NCBI GenBank assembly: GCA_964465295.1 | Contig: CAYXKC010000017.1 | Coordinates: forward strand, 1-24,734 | Length of the DNA stretch: 24,734 nucleotides | Source: Methanolacinia sp964465295 | Lineage (GTDB): Archaea; Halobacteriota; Methanomicrobia; Methanomicrobiales; Methanomicrobiaceae | Direction: 5' to 3' | In this document: piece by piece, positions 1-6,504 of the stretch | Numbering within the stretch: position 1 is the first letter of the stretch | Layout: each line of letters begins with the position of its first letter | Made by a program: the position numbers and the translations under genes | The notes under the pieces: generated by a model | Told to the model about the DNA's origin: nothing | Database searches by the model: none | What the model saw: only the letters and a program-made list of their open reading frames with translations

Positions 1-1020
1 TGCATCCGGCTTCCATATCCTCTCACGATTCGGTTCCATAGTGCGAATTGCCGCCTCTTCGCTTGAGATATACAGCCGGTCCCCTGATTCTGCCGCTACC
101 ATGGGGCGCAGTTTAATCCTGTCTGTGAACCCTGCGATATAGTCCGGTCTTGCAACAACTATTGCAAAAGGGCCGTTCATCATTGCAGGTCCGTATGCCA
201 TTCTTAAAGCTGTATAGAGCTTTCTTTTCTCTTCGGGCATCTCGTCAATCTCATCCCAGAAAGGCGGTGCGAGAACCTTTACCATAATGTCGGGCGGGAG
301 ATTTTGTCTTCTACCGAGAAGATCCGAAAGGTATGCAACGACTTCGGTATCTGTCAGCATGGTGCATTTATAGCCGAAGCTCTCCAGGTATCTCTTGTTT
401 GTCCCGTAAGATGTAATCTCCCCGTTGTGTATTACACTCCAGTCAAGGAGGTTGAAAGGGTGTGCGCCCCCCCACCAGCCGGAGGTATTTGTAGGATACC
501 TGTTATGCGCAAGCCAGAGATAACCTTCGTAATCCTGGATCCTGTAAAAATCGGCGACCTCTTCCGGCCAGCCTGAAGCCTTCAATACGGCGATATTTTT
601 ACCCGAGGAATAAACCAGTGCCCCGTTGATCTCGGTGTTTATTTTTATTACAAGGCTTATTATTATCTCTTCCTCCCCGGATTCGGATTTGGCAAAGAGT
701 GAGGTGTCGGGTTTGAAAAAATACCTCCAGGGGATATGCTTCTTCAGCATCCTGCCGCTGCTGTATGTGGGAATCTCTTCCGAATGCTCTATCTTCCCCC
801 ATTTTTCCAGGAGTTCCTCAACCGCACCCTTAGGTTCAACAAGATTGTCATAGAAGATGTGGAGTGCATAATAATCTGCGAAATCAGGGTATGCTCCATA
901 GACTGCATAGCCTGCACCTTCTCCGCTCCCTCTTTCATTCATCAGGGAGAGTGCCTTCTTTATCGATTCTCCGTCCATGCTGTTTCCGAGCTGGTCTATT
1001 ACACTGATAATTCCGCACAT
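1..1020 (-). CDS. Class II glutamine amidotransferase, archaeal glutamate-synthase (GltB1-like) subunit, 3'-truncated by window edge
   Basis: An open frame of 340 codons starts at the ATG at 1018-1020 and runs off the left edge without a stop. The protein begins M-C-G-I, so Cys2 would be the N-terminal nucleophile after Met removal, the signature of Ntn-type class II amidotransferases. Further class II motifs follow: HNRYPTNTSGW (Arg and Thr of the glutamine pocket), HNGEITSYGTN and LTDTEVVAYL. In archaea, glutamate synthase is often split and this domain is a separate subunit that releases ammonia from glutamine for transfer to 2-oxoglutarate. The start has a GTGATC Shine-Dalgarno seven to nine bases upstream. 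It is divergent from glnA, which fits a shared GS/GOGAT role. The remaining GOGAT subunits are not visible, so another class II amidotransferase function is possible. Confidence 0.85.
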   Translation of the reverse strand, partial: MCGIISVIDQLGNSMDGESIKKALSLMNERGSGEGAGYAVYGAYPDFADYYALHIFYDNLVEPKGAVEELLEKWGKIEHSEEIPTYSSGRMLKKHIPWRYFFKPDTSLFAKSESGEEEIIISLVIKINTEINGALVYSSGKNIAVLKASGWPEEVADFYRIQDYEGYLWLAHNRYPTNTSGWWGGAHPFNLLDWSVIHNGEITSYGTNKRYLESFGYKCTMLTDTEVVAYLSDLLGRRQNLPPDIMVKVLAPPFWDEIDEMPEEKRKLYTALRMAYGPAMMNGPFAIVVARPDYIAGFTDRIKLRPMVAAESGDRLYISSEEAAIRTMEPNRERIWKPDA

Positions 1021-1086
1021 TGTGATCACTGGTATTTATCTGGATAATGTTCTAATATTCAGAATCCACTATTAATTAAGATGGAC

Positions 1087-1121
1087 TAAATATAAATATT
1101 GGTATGTGGAAGGATATTTCC
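1087..1121 (+). promoter_or_regulatory. glnA promoter: TATA box plus NrpR-type operator
   Basis: A TATA-like element (tataaat, core 1091-1097) is followed by the dyad TGGAA-ggatat-TTCCA at 1107-1122, which contains a perfect GGAA-N6-TTCC at 1108-1121. GGAA-N6-TTCC is the operator described for the nitrogen repressor NrpR in Methanococcus, and methanosarcinas use a related GGTA-N6-TACC form. With a start about 25 bp after the TATA centre, transcription would begin near 1119, inside the operator, a position expected to block initiation. The sequence match is seen directly; NrpR binding is inferred. Confidence 0.7.
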
Positions 1122-1148
1122 ATCCCCCCAAACCATAAGAATAAAAAT

Positions 1149-2504
1149 ATGAATCGCGATACCTTTATCCCATCTATGAACAGCGATGATGTCTCGACAA
1201 TTCTTGGACGTATCGAGGAAGATGGAGTAAAGTTTGTAAGACTCCAGTTCTCTGATATCCAGGGGCAGGCAAAGAATGTTGCAATTCCGTCTTCACAGGT
1301 TGAAAAAGCACTGACTGACGGTATATCTTTTGATGGTTCCTCGATCGAGGGATTTGCACGTATTGAAGAGTCAGATATGGTTTTAAAACCAGATCCGCGA
1401 ACATACACAATTCTCCCGTGGAGGGTTGAGAAAGGAAAGACCGCCCGGTTTATATGTGATGTCTGCCTGCCTGACGGCAAACCTTTCGAAGGTGATCCCC
1501 GCTATATCCTGAAGAAGACAATGGCAAAGGCTGAAGAACTTGGATTTACATTCAATACCGGCCCGGAACTGGAGTTCTTTCTCTTCAGGATGATAAACGG
1601 TGAACCGAGCATAGAATTTAAGGATCACGGCGGCTATTTCGATCTTGCACCGACGGATCACGCAGAGGATGTAAGAAGGGACATTGTAATCGGCCTTACC
1701 GATATGGGTTTTGATATTGAAGCATCCCACCATGAAGTGGCAGAGAGCCAGCATGAGATAGATTTCAAGTACAGCGATGCACTGTCGACGGCCGATAATG
1801 TGATAACATTTCGTTTTGCGACAAAGACGATCGCTCTTCACAATGATCTCCACGCGACTTTTATGGCAAAACCGATCTATGGAATATGCGGCAGCGGTAT
1901 GCATGTAAACTGTTCGCTCTTCAAAGACGGAAAGAATGCATTTTTTGATCCTGATGCCCCGCTTAAGCTGAGCAAAACTTCTCTTCATTTCATCGCCGGG
2001 GTTCTTCATCATATAAAAGGTATCACAAGGGTATCCAATCCGACGATAAATTCATACAAGCGTCTTGTTCCGGGTTATGAAGCGCCAGTATATATTGGGT
2101 GGAGCGCCTCAAACAGGACTGCGCTGATAAGAGTTCCGTCCCCCAGGGGTAACAGTACAAGAGTGGAGCTGAGAAGCCCCGATCCAACATGCAACCCTTA
2201 CCTGACATTCGCGGCGATTCTTGCCGCAGGGATCGAAGGTGTCGTCGAAAGAACCGAGCCGCCTGTCAGTATCGATAAAAACATCTTTGAGATGTCCGAA
2301 TCAGAAAGGAGGGCAGCAGGAATCGATACTCTTCCAGGGGATCTGATCTCAGCGAACGATCATCTCATGCACGATTCTCTCTTATGTGAAACACTGGGAA
2401 GGCATGTTATCGAGGGTCTCGATTCCATCGCCAGGATGGAGTGGGATTCGTTCAGAACGGCCGTACATCCATGGGAGATCCAAAATTACCTGGCAAAATA
2501 CTGA
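1149..2504 (+). CDS. glnA: Glutamine synthetase, type I
   Basis: Makes glutamine from glutamate, ammonia and ATP, the main ammonia-assimilation step. The protein shows the GS-I signatures in order: a beta-grasp N-domain (VRLQFSDIQGQAKN, DGSSIEGF), the metal and glutamate site TGPELEFFLF, HHEVAESQHEIDF, the ATP-site block NPTINSYKRLVPGYEAP, and NRTALIRVP. The length of about 450 residues fits GS-I without the insertion and adenylylation Tyr of the beta type. The frame is open from 1104, but that ATG lies upstream of the predicted transcription start near 1119, so 1149 or the next ATG at 1176 is more likely; 1176 gives 442 residues and fits the family N-terminus best. It lies upstream of amtB-glnK and divergent from the GOGAT-type amidotransferase. 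Transcription is probably NrpR-controlled. Confidence 0.96.
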   Translation: MNRDTFIPSMNSDDVSTILGRIEEDGVKFVRLQFSDIQGQAKNVAIPSSQVEKALTDGISFDGSSIEGFARIEESDMVLKPDPRTYTILPWRVEKGKTARFICDVCLPDGKPFEGDPRYILKKTMAKAEELGFTFNTGPELEFFLFRMINGEPSIEFKDHGGYFDLAPTDHAEDVRRDIVIGLTDMGFDIEASHHEVAESQHEIDFKYSDALSTADNVITFRFATKTIALHNDLHATFMAKPIYGICGSGMHVNCSLFKDGKNAFFDPDAPLKLSKTSLHFIAGVLHHIKGITRVSNPTINSYKRLVPGYEAPVYIGWSASNRTALIRVPSPRGNSTRVELRSPDPTCNPYLTFAAILAAGIEGVVERTEPPVSIDKNIFEMSESERRAAGIDTLPGDLISANDHLMHDSLLCETLGRHVIEGLDSIARMEWDSFRTAVHPWEIQNYLAKY

Positions 2505-2544
2505 TATATAATCTATATAATCTATTTTTGAAACCAAAGTAATG

Positions 2545-2665
2545 TTTAAATACGTTCGAACTTAATTTCCTCTCGTCATTTTAGCCGGATTGCAGGAATT
2601 ATATCCTGGAATATACCAGAATATATCCGTATTGTTTCAGGGTAAAATGACGGAGAAGAAGAAAA
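2545..2665 (+). promoter_or_regulatory. amtB promoter and structured 5' leader
   Basis: A TATA-like tttaaata at 2545-2552 predicts a transcript start near 2573, giving a leader of about 90 nt. The leader opens with CGTCATTTTAGCC (2574-2586), which pairs with GGTAAAATGACG (2641-2652); ten base pairs are uninterrupted and the right arm reaches the first base of the GGAG ribosome site (2652-2655). Between the arms are two overlapping dyads of 4-6-4 geometry: AGGA-N6-TCCT at 2594-2607, extendable to CAGGA/TCCTG, and CTGG-N6-CCAG at 2606-2619. They also read as three units of about 11 bp ending in CC (2595-2628). Nitrogen-regulator binding or RNA-level control is an inference. Confidence 0.5.
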
Positions 2666-3856
2666 ATGATTGATAGCGGCGATACAGCGTTTATTATCAT
2701 CTGCACGGCGATGGTGATGCTTATGACTCCCGGTGTCGGCCTGTTCTATGGAGGAATGGTCCGGAAAAAGAGTGTCATATCCATGATTGCACTTGCAATA
2801 ATTGCATTTGCCCTTGTGAGTATCCAGTGGGTGCTCTTCGGGTACTCTCTTGCATTCGGTTCCGATATCGGAGGGTTCATAGGGGGTCCTGATTACTTTG
2901 CCCTCAATGGCGTCGGACTTGATGGAGACGGGATACCTGATATCCTGTTCATGGTATTCCAGATGGTGTTTGCCGGCCTGACACTTGCAATACTCACGTC
3001 GGGTTTTGCAGAGAGGATCAAACTCAGTGCATTCATCATATTTGGTCTCTTATGGACGACTCTTGTATATGACCCCCTTGCTCACTGGGCCTGGGGCGGG
3101 GGCTGGGCATCACAGCTTGGAGCACTTGATTTCGCAGGAGGAACGGTTGTTCATATCAGCTCGGGATTCGGAGCTCTTGCGGCGGCACTTGTAATCGGAA
3201 AACGTCTCGGATTCGGCCAGGAGACCATGAAGCCTGCAAATATCCCTTTGACACTGCTGGGCGGTGCACTGCTCTGGTTCGGCTGGTTCGGGTTCAATGC
3301 AGGCAGTGAACTTGCGGCAGACGGGATAGCAGCGAATGCATTTGTGGTGACAAATATTGCAGCTGCAGCAGGTGCTCTTTCATGGATGGGTGCATCATGG
3401 TACCAGGGAAAGCCGAGTTCGCTTGGAATGATATCCGGTGCAATCGCCGGTCTTGTTGCAATTACGCCTGCGGCAGGATTCGTTGATGCCCGGGCGGCAA
3501 TTGTGATAGGTATTATTGCAGGCCTGCTCTGTTACAGTGCACTTCTCTTTCGTGTCAGGAAGGGACTCGACGAATCGCTTGATGCATGGGCAATACATGG
3601 TGTCGGCGGATTCTGGGGTGCTCTTGCAACAGGTATCTTCTGCATCGCGGCAATAGGAGGTGTGGACGGATTAATCTATGGCAACATTCAGCAGTTTGGA
3701 ATACAGTTCATCGATGCTGTTGTTGCAATGGTCTACGCGTTTATAGTAACATACGCCATTGCCCTGATTGTCGATAAGACGATCGGTCTCAGGGCGGATG
3801 AGGATGAGGAATACGTGGGCATCGATATCGCCCAGTTTGGAGAATCCCTGATGTAG
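2666..3856 (+). CDS. amtB: Ammonium transporter, Amt family
   Basis: A 396-residue polytopic membrane protein that conducts ammonium or ammonia across the cytoplasmic membrane when nitrogen is scarce. Amt hallmarks are the N-terminal MTPGVGLFYGGMVRKK block, the DPLAHWAWGGGW motif, the conserved Asp155 before GGTVVH, and the twin pore histidines His163 (VVHISSG) and His311 (AIHGVGGFWG). No cleaved signal peptide is apparent, as the first helix starts within ten residues. The start has GGAG ten bases upstream. It is followed after 11 bp by glnK, the classical Amt-PII pair, in which the PII T-loop plugs the channel exit. The order amtB then glnK is the reverse of the more common glnK-amtB. Confidence 0.97.
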   Translation: MIDSGDTAFIIICTAMVMLMTPGVGLFYGGMVRKKSVISMIALAIIAFALVSIQWVLFGYSLAFGSDIGGFIGGPDYFALNGVGLDGDGIPDILFMVFQMVFAGLTLAILTSGFAERIKLSAFIIFGLLWTTLVYDPLAHWAWGGGWASQLGALDFAGGTVVHISSGFGALAAALVIGKRLGFGQETMKPANIPLTLLGGALLWFGWFGFNAGSELAADGIAANAFVVTNIAAAAGALSWMGASWYQGKPSSLGMISGAIAGLVAITPAAGFVDARAAIVIGIIAGLLCYSALLFRVRKGLDESLDAWAIHGVGGFWGALATGIFCIAAIGGVDGLIYGNIQQFGIQFIDAVVAMVYAFIVTYAIALIVDKTIGLRADEDEEYVGIDIAQFGESLM

Positions 3857-3867
3857 GTGGTCTGAAA

Positions 3868-4185
3868 ATGAAGAAGATTGAAGCGATAATCCGGCCGGAA
3901 AGGTTTAATAAGGTTTCATCCGCTCTTCTTGAAGGCGGGTACAATGCGATGACTGTCACGGATGTCAGGGGACGCGGAGCGCAGAAAGGGATTGCCCTGC
4001 AGTATCGCGGCAAGGAGATCCTGGTGGATATGATCCCCAAGGTGAAGATCGAGATTGTGACAGAAGATGAATGTGCCGACGATATCGTACAGATCATCCA
4101 CGTTAATGCCAAAACCGGCAAAAACGGAGACGGGAAGATCTTTATCTATGATGTCGAAAAGAGCCTGAATGTCAGATATGATTGA
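3868..4185 (+). CDS. glnK: Nitrogen regulatory protein PII (GlnK type)
   Basis: A 105-residue PII signal protein expected to form a trimer sensing ATP/ADP and 2-oxoglutarate and to close the AmtB channel encoded just upstream. Family motifs are the start MKKIEAIIRP, the T-loop region around residues 37-55, PKVKIEIV, and the ATP-binding TGKNGDGKIF block near residues 87-96. Tyr46 is present (QYRG) but the position of the uridylylated Tyr51 of enteric GlnK is Ile51, so modification at that residue cannot occur. Archaeal PII control generally relies on ligand binding rather than uridylylation. It is cotranscribed with amtB by spacing. NifI-type nitrogenase PII is less likely because of the Amt linkage. 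Confidence 0.95.
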   Translation: MKKIEAIIRPERFNKVSSALLEGGYNAMTVTDVRGRGAQKGIALQYRGKEILVDMIPKVKIEIVTEDECADDIVQIIHVNAKTGKNGDGKIFIYDVEKSLNVRYD

Positions 4186-4208
4186 TCAACCTGAAAGATC
4201 ATATTCCC

Positions 4209-4214
4209 TTTTTT
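4209..4214 (+). terminator. T-run after glnK
   Basis: Six T residues follow the glnK stop by 23 bp and are followed by an AT-rich stretch. Archaeal RNA polymerase terminates at such runs without needing a hairpin. No stem is evident. Confidence 0.4.
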
Positions 4215-4281
4215 AAATAATAATGCTGTTAAGTGTAATGTGGAAAAACCAGGGGAGTTTTGCCGGATATTGATTGTTGCT

Positions 4282-4854
4282 TTACGCCGGAAATAATCGC
4301 CGGCAGTATCCAATAAATTCCCTGATTATATACTCGTTTCTAACCTCGGGATGGAAGAGAACCCCCCATACCGGTCTGGATACGTGACGGACTGCTTCGA
4401 TGCCCTTATCCGATTCGGCAAGAACTGAAAAATTCTTATCCTGTTTCATCCTCATCGAATGAAGTTTATATCCCATAATCGGTCTTTTTTCACCGAGGAC
4501 TTCATCATTTCCCGTTATCCTGATCTCATTCATACCGGTTTCCAGTGAATCGACGAGCTCTGCGCCGAATGAGAGAGCGATAACCTGCATACCTGCACAT
4601 ATCCCGAGGACCGGAAGGTCAGTGTTTCTTATAAATTCCCTGAGCCTCAGGTTCTCCTTAAAACCGTTGTCTTTTAAGGCATTTCCGCAGAGGATAATCC
4701 CGCCGGCATCGTTTGAAATCCCTTTGTAATCCGAAAGGTGGTGAATAACCCTGAAATCTTCTCCTGATGCTTTAAGGATATTTGTTATCGGATCGACGAA
4801 TTCCGGACTGGAGAGAGATTCCTCTTTCCAGCAGAGATCGATTATAAGGATCAT
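4282..4854 (-). CDS. Stand-alone class I glutamine amidotransferase (GuaAa-like) paired with Dph6
   Basis: A 190-residue single-domain class I (triad) amidotransferase that should hydrolyse glutamine and hand ammonia to a partner. The nucleophile elbow is GICAGMQ with Cys86, and the triad is completed by His168 and Glu170 in FHPEV. The fold and the LHSMRM and WGVLFHPEV blocks resemble the separate GATase subunit of archaeal GMP synthetase, but the elbow reads CAGMQ instead of the usual CLGHQ. Its ATG overlaps the stop of the upstream dph6 gene in an ATGA arrangement, indicating translational coupling. The obvious partner is therefore the ATP-pyrophosphatase Dph6, which like GMP synthetase uses adenylation followed by ammonia attack. 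GuaAa itself, or an unrelated substrate, remains possible. Confidence 0.8.
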   Translation of the reverse strand: MILIIDLCWKEESLSSPEFVDPITNILKASGEDFRVIHHLSDYKGISNDAGGIILCGNALKDNGFKENLRLREFIRNTDLPVLGICAGMQVIALSFGAELVDSLETGMNEIRITGNDEVLGEKRPIMGYKLHSMRMKQDKNFSVLAESDKGIEAVRHVSRPVWGVLFHPEVRNEYIIREFIGYCRRLFPA

Positions 4855-5531
4855 TTATCCTCCAGGTGTGCTTTTTTTATTACAAAACGGCCGTTGTAGT
4901 TCTTATAAAAAGACCCGGATTCATCCACGACGATTCTTTTGGAGAAAAAAGGGGCATCAAGGACGAACGATTCGTACTCTCCTCCCTCTCCCGAGAGAGT
5001 AATCGCATATTTTTCCGACAGGACTTTCAGTTCATCTATCATTCCTTTGTCGATCTCTCTTCCGAGCCAGTTCTCATCGAACGGATAAGCGAAAACCCCG
5101 GCGATGATTACCTTAAACCCGGAAGAGATTAGCCTGTTCATGTACTCTTCCTGGTCGGTATACCAGAGTGGAGAAAAACACCAGATATCCAGTTCATGGC
5201 AGATTCGCTGTATTCTTGCCGCCTGGTAGACTGACATGACGGCGCCTGTGACGATGCCTTCAATCCCGAACCGGTCTATGGCCTCACGAACCCCTCTCTT
5301 TAAATCTTCGAGTTCGATCTCCTCTTCGCCCGCAGTTTTAATTTCGATCCTGGGAATCCCTGAGGCCCCTGCCTGCAGGGCCGAGAGGTTTACGTTGGGA
5401 GTATGGAACATATAGCTGTATTCGTTCTCTGAAATGACGGAGATGAGGCATGCGACCTCTTCAGACTGCATAGCCATGTAGCATGCAAAGACCGAATCCT
5501 TTCCGCCGGAGAAGAGTACGCCAAGTTTCAT
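4851..5531 (-). CDS. dph6: Diphthine-ammonia ligase (ATP-pyrophosphatase)
   Basis: A 226-residue member of the Dph6 / MJ0570-related family, which performs the last step of diphthamide synthesis on elongation factor 2: ATP-dependent amidation of diphthine. The adenine-nucleotide alpha-hydrolase P-loop SGGKDS is at residues 8-13, the GIVTGAVMSVYQAAR stretch at 92-106 and the family signature GEGGEYES at 181-188. No fused amidotransferase or RidA-type domain is present, unlike the longer eukaryotic forms. The start lies 7 bp after the stop of the upstream acetolactate decarboxylase gene and has no clear ribosome site of its own, so it probably depends on coupling. The downstream amidotransferase gene overlaps by four bases. 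Confidence 0.88.
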   Translation of the reverse strand: MKLGVLFSGGKDSVFACYMAMQSEEVACLISVISENEYSYMFHTPNVNLSALQAGASGIPRIEIKTAGEEEIELEDLKRGVREAIDRFGIEGIVTGAVMSVYQAARIQRICHELDIWCFSPLWYTDQEEYMNRLISSGFKVIIAGVFAYPFDENWLGREIDKGMIDELKVLSEKYAITLSGEGGEYESFVLDAPFFSKRIVVDESGSFYKNYNGRFVIKKAHLEDK

Positions 5532-5538
5532 GAAAAAA

Positions 5539-6285
5539 TCAAAAATTCTCCCACGGGATCATCATCGTGAACGAATCTTCAAGGTCAATAGAGATAACAC
5601 CTGATTCCATCGTGAAGTCAAGGAGGTGTCCGCCATAATTTCTTTCGTCATTGATAAAATGGAGGTGGAATCCTTCGGCGTTGGCACCGTTCATATATCC
5701 CGGGTGGTAAAATCCAACCGCAGTGCCATTAACGTCATCTCCGGGGAAAACGTTCTGCTCTGCGGGTATAACATCATTGAGAGGTTTATACGGGCTATTC
5801 TGTGCAGGAACGCTTCTTGTGAGAACTCCGCTGAAACGGCCGTCGAGCCTTATGGTGCTGATGGTCTCCCCGGGAGCTGTTTTTTGGGCAATAAAGTCCC
5901 TGACCTGTGAGTAGTTCATTGGCCGTTCAGGTTGATATGAGACATCCCGGTCAAATATTGTCACCTCTGCAAAAGGTGTCGTCATATCCCCGTCAACGAT
6001 ATGAACCGTTCCGTCATATGCTACACGGTATGCGACTCCTTCGACCATCACCATCTCACCATCAAGCCTGTCGAAGGTGCCAAGTCCTGTATCCCCGTAC
6101 TTCAGGACTTCACTATATGGTACAGTTCCGTTATACTTTCCTTCTGCAAGCCATTCAAAAGGTGCGGACTGGTAGACAGTATCCCTGACCTGTGTATCTG
6201 CAGGGCTGATTGAAACAACTGCCGCGAACAGGAAAAAAACAATTGCAACTGCGGCTGCAAAACCGAGAATAATTTCTTTCTTCAT
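5539..6285 (-). CDS. budA: Membrane-anchored or exported acetolactate decarboxylase
   Basis: Converts 2-acetolactate to acetoin with loss of CO2. From the ATG at 6285 (GGTGA five bases upstream) the protein has 248 residues. Residues 1-4 are basic/polar and 5-27 form a hydrophobic helix without a lipobox, so it is either an uncleaved anchor or a signal peptide. Family motifs follow: GTFDRLDGEM (Glu77), TPFAEVTIF, RSVPAQNSPYKPL (Arg157) and the zinc triad His207-x-His209-x10-His220, the same spacing as in the Brevibacillus enzyme. All known catalytic positions I can place are intact. A longer open frame begins at 6345 but adds a polar stretch before the signal, so 6285 is preferred. It heads a tight unit with dph6 and the amidotransferase; no functional link to these is known. 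Confidence 0.87.
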   Translation of the reverse strand: MKKEIILGFAAAVAIVFFLFAAVVSISPADTQVRDTVYQSAPFEWLAEGKYNGTVPYSEVLKYGDTGLGTFDRLDGEMVMVEGVAYRVAYDGTVHIVDGDMTTPFAEVTIFDRDVSYQPERPMNYSQVRDFIAQKTAPGETISTIRLDGRFSGVLTRSVPAQNSPYKPLNDVIPAEQNVFPGDDVNGTAVGFYHPGYMNGANAEGFHLHFINDERNYGGHLLDFTMESGVISIDLEDSFTMMIPWENF

Positions 6286-6434
6286 ATCTTCACCGATATT
6301 CGGGTTCGGCCCCGGGTATCTGTTTAGTAGATCTGATCTTTTCAATTCAAGTTTCTTTCTATTATTTTTTTGGAGCTGTGCCCTGCAAAAAAAGTGAGAA
6401 TGTGGTAATTAACTGCTGAATGATCTCTTTTAGT

Positions 6435-6464
6435 TAAAAATATATCCGGGTTTGAAATTCCCGG
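6435..6464 (-). terminator. Putative gdhA terminator hairpin
   Basis: Read on the minus strand, CCGGG, a nine-base loop and CCCGG (6446-6464) are followed by ATATA and a run of five T. It lies about 40 bp after the gdhA stop and before the acetolactate decarboxylase gene. The same AT-rich tail could serve as the TATA element of that downstream gene. Confidence 0.45.
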
Positions 6465-6504
6465 AATGATTATCTGATATATTTTCAGTTGTGCTGTGTA
6501 TTTT

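Noticed and set aside
1104..1148. N-terminal extension of glnA from the first in-frame ATG
   Set aside because: It lies over the predicted operator and before the predicted transcript start; the encoded residues are polar and absent from the family N-terminus.
2594..2619. Canonical NrpR operator at amtB
   Set aside because: The dyads have 4-N6-4 geometry but read AGGA/TCCT and CTGG/CCAG, not GGAA/TTCC or GGTA/TACC; kept only as a possible variant.
4286..4304. GCCGG/CCGGC hairpin as terminator of the amidotransferase gene
   Set aside because: It lies inside the last codons and is not followed by a T run in the direction of transcription.
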